From Planctomycetales bacterium (GTDB lineage Bacteria > Planctomycetota > Planctomycetia > Pirellulales > Thermoguttaceae): a DNA stretch of 7,419 nucleotides. Of this stretch, positions 6,450 through 7,419 are shown one piece after another (positions within the stretch are counted from its first letter, which is position 1; each line of letters opens with the position of its first letter). Position numbers and translations under genes: made by a program. Location of the stretch: NCBI GenBank assembly GCA_007127495.1, contig SKZG01000416.1, positions 1 to 7,419 on the forward strand, in the 5' to 3' direction. The notes under the pieces are model-generated. The model saw nothing but the letters and a program-made list of their open reading frames with translations, searched no databases and was not told the DNA's origin.

Positions 6450-6574
6450 GCCCCGCCATGGCTCGATTCCAGGCGACAAGGAAACCCCAACGCGGCGTGC
6501 GCTTTTTCAGTCGTGCGACGCGACGGACCTGAAATTGTCATTTGCCAGGCCCAAGCTGCTCAACCGTTTGGGTT

Positions 6575-7419
6575 TCATGAGGGGGAGCAGGACGCCGCGC
6601 CGGCCGGGAGATCGAACTCGAGTTGGGTTCCCACGTGGAAAGGAATACACCGCTCCGGCAGCGCATTCCAAAGCGCCGCAGTTGCGGCGCGGCCGGTGCA
6701 GTGGGCGGGGCCCAGGCAGGGGATGTCCAACTCGCACAGCGCGTCGATGGTTCGACTCAGCCGGTCGGGCGAGGCATGCAGCAGGTGCATACCGCCCAGC
6801 ACGGCGTGAATGGGGCGGTCGTCGGTCAGGCAACGCACATAGCGCAGCGTGTTGACCACCCCCGCATGCGCGCAGCCGAGCAACACCACGGTGCCTTGCG
6901 CCGCGGGGAAGAACACGGCCTGGTCGTCGAGGAGCGGGTCGGGCGTGTGGCATGAGGCGTCCAGAAAGAAGGGGCCGCCGGTGTCCTCGAAATCCGTCCC
7001 GCGCGGCACCGGGCCGGTCAGCGTGAAGCCGGCGCCCAGCGCGGTCGGCTTCTCGGTGAGCACGAGCCGGTCGCGATGGCGCTCCAGCCCACGTTGGGCG
7101 GCCTCGGGCATGCCGATCGGGCGCGAGGTGCCATCTCGGTTCCGCGCGAACTTCGGCTTCAGCGCGTCGGGATGGGCGTAGACGGCACCGGGCCGGCTGC
7201 CGCGCAGGGCGTCGGCCAGCCCGCCCGTGTGGTCGTAGTGCCCGTGGCTGAGCACGACCGCGTCGAGCCGGCTCAGGTCGATGCCCAGCCGATAGGCATT
7301 AGCCAGCAGGACGCCGCCCTGGCCGGTATCGAACAGGATGCGTTGCGAGCCGTCGTCGATCCAGAAGTCCAAGCCGTGCTCGGCCAGCAGGCCGGCGTCT
7401 TCGGCCGTGTTCTCGACCA
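6575..7419 (-). CDS. Metallo-beta-lactamase-fold hydrolase, COG1237 type (partial, N-terminus off window)
   Basis: The frame is open to the right edge, giving 280 visible residues and a TGA at 6577-6575. A TTG at 7372 could start a shorter frame, but the residues before it (VENTAEDAGLLAEHGLDFWI) are the usual conserved family N-terminus, so the gene continues off the window. Using V of VENTAED as residue 1, the metal-binding motifs are LSHGHYDHTGG (56-66, HxHxDH), GCAHAGVVNTLRY (181-193), GGMHLLHA (208-215) and GPAHCTG (236-242). This set matches COG1237, whose archaeal members are annotated as dihydropterin ribofuranosyl-aminobenzene phosphate synthases of methanopterin synthesis; many bacterial members have no known substrate. 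About 20-30 residues are probably missing. No membrane segment is seen in the visible part. The gene precedes the lyase on the same strand, but 125 bases separate its stop from that gene's promoter, so a shared role is doubtful. Confidence 0.9.
   Translation of the reverse strand, partial: VENTAEDAGLLAEHGLDFWIDDGSQRILFDTGQGGVLLANAYRLGIDLSRLDAVVLSHGHYDHTGGLADALRGSRPGAVYAHPDALKPKFARNRDGTSRPIGMPEAAQRGLERHRDRLVLTEKPTALGAGFTLTGPVPRGTDFEDTGGPFFLDASCHTPDPLLDDQAVFFPAAQGTVVLLGCAHAGVVNTLRYVRCLTDDRPIHAVLGGMHLLHASPDRLSRTIDALCELDIPCLGPAHCTGRAATAALWNALPERCIPFHVGTQLEFDLPAGAASCSPS

Noticed and set aside
6500..6574. Possible terminator after the hydrolase gene (GTCG...CGAC with a short A-run after it)
   Set aside because: The stem is only 4 bp and no T-run follows on the transcribed strand.
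6507..6953. Minus-strand 148-codon frame overlapping the hydrolase
   Set aside because: It overlaps the metallo-beta-lactamase gene in another frame. That gene has all metal-binding motifs, and this one is Arg/Pro-rich shadow sequence.

Overview
The window is GC-rich bacterial chromosomal DNA, most likely from a planctomycete. The case rests on gene content. The left-edge secreted protein resembles a conserved hypothetical family that I associate with Planctomycetes. The thioredoxin-fold plus CAP-like protein and the DUF434 protein also have sequence signatures I recall from that phylum. Taxonomy is inferred from recalled family patterns, not from a search.

Layout. A secreted protein of unknown function (1-835, minus, C-terminus off the left edge) is divergent from a plus-strand cluster. 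The 316-base divergent region between them holds two adjacent perfect inverted repeats, a candidate promoter and an imperfect palindrome over its -10. The plus cluster (1152-2896) encodes an exported thioredoxin-fold/CAP-like fusion protein, a PEBP-family protein of the YbhB/YbcL type, and a DUF434 protein that is cut short after about 58 recognisable residues. A short gap (about 2800-3030) looks like a breakpoint. It holds a small stem-loop, an isolated TATAAT, and in the opposite strand a peptide that faintly resembles an FAD-dependent oxidoreductase motif. Convergent to the cluster is a large minus-strand gene (3031-6321) for an exported PL8-type polysaccharide lyase with an N-terminal PA14-like domain. 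Upstream of it on the same strand is a metallo-beta-lactamase-fold hydrolase of the COG1237 type (6575-7419, N-terminus off the right edge).

How the genes fit together. The PL8 enzyme is the only gene with a clear substrate class: anionic polysaccharides such as chondroitin, hyaluronan or xanthan. That fits the polysaccharide-degrading life of many planctomycetes. The other genes do not form an obvious pathway with it. No RNA gene, CRISPR array, complete insertion sequence or phage gene was seen. I do not see a convincing new multi-gene system. The items most worth a second look are the Trx/CAP fusion with a CX7C motif, the truncated DUF434 gene and its breakpoint, and the repeats placed around promoter elements.
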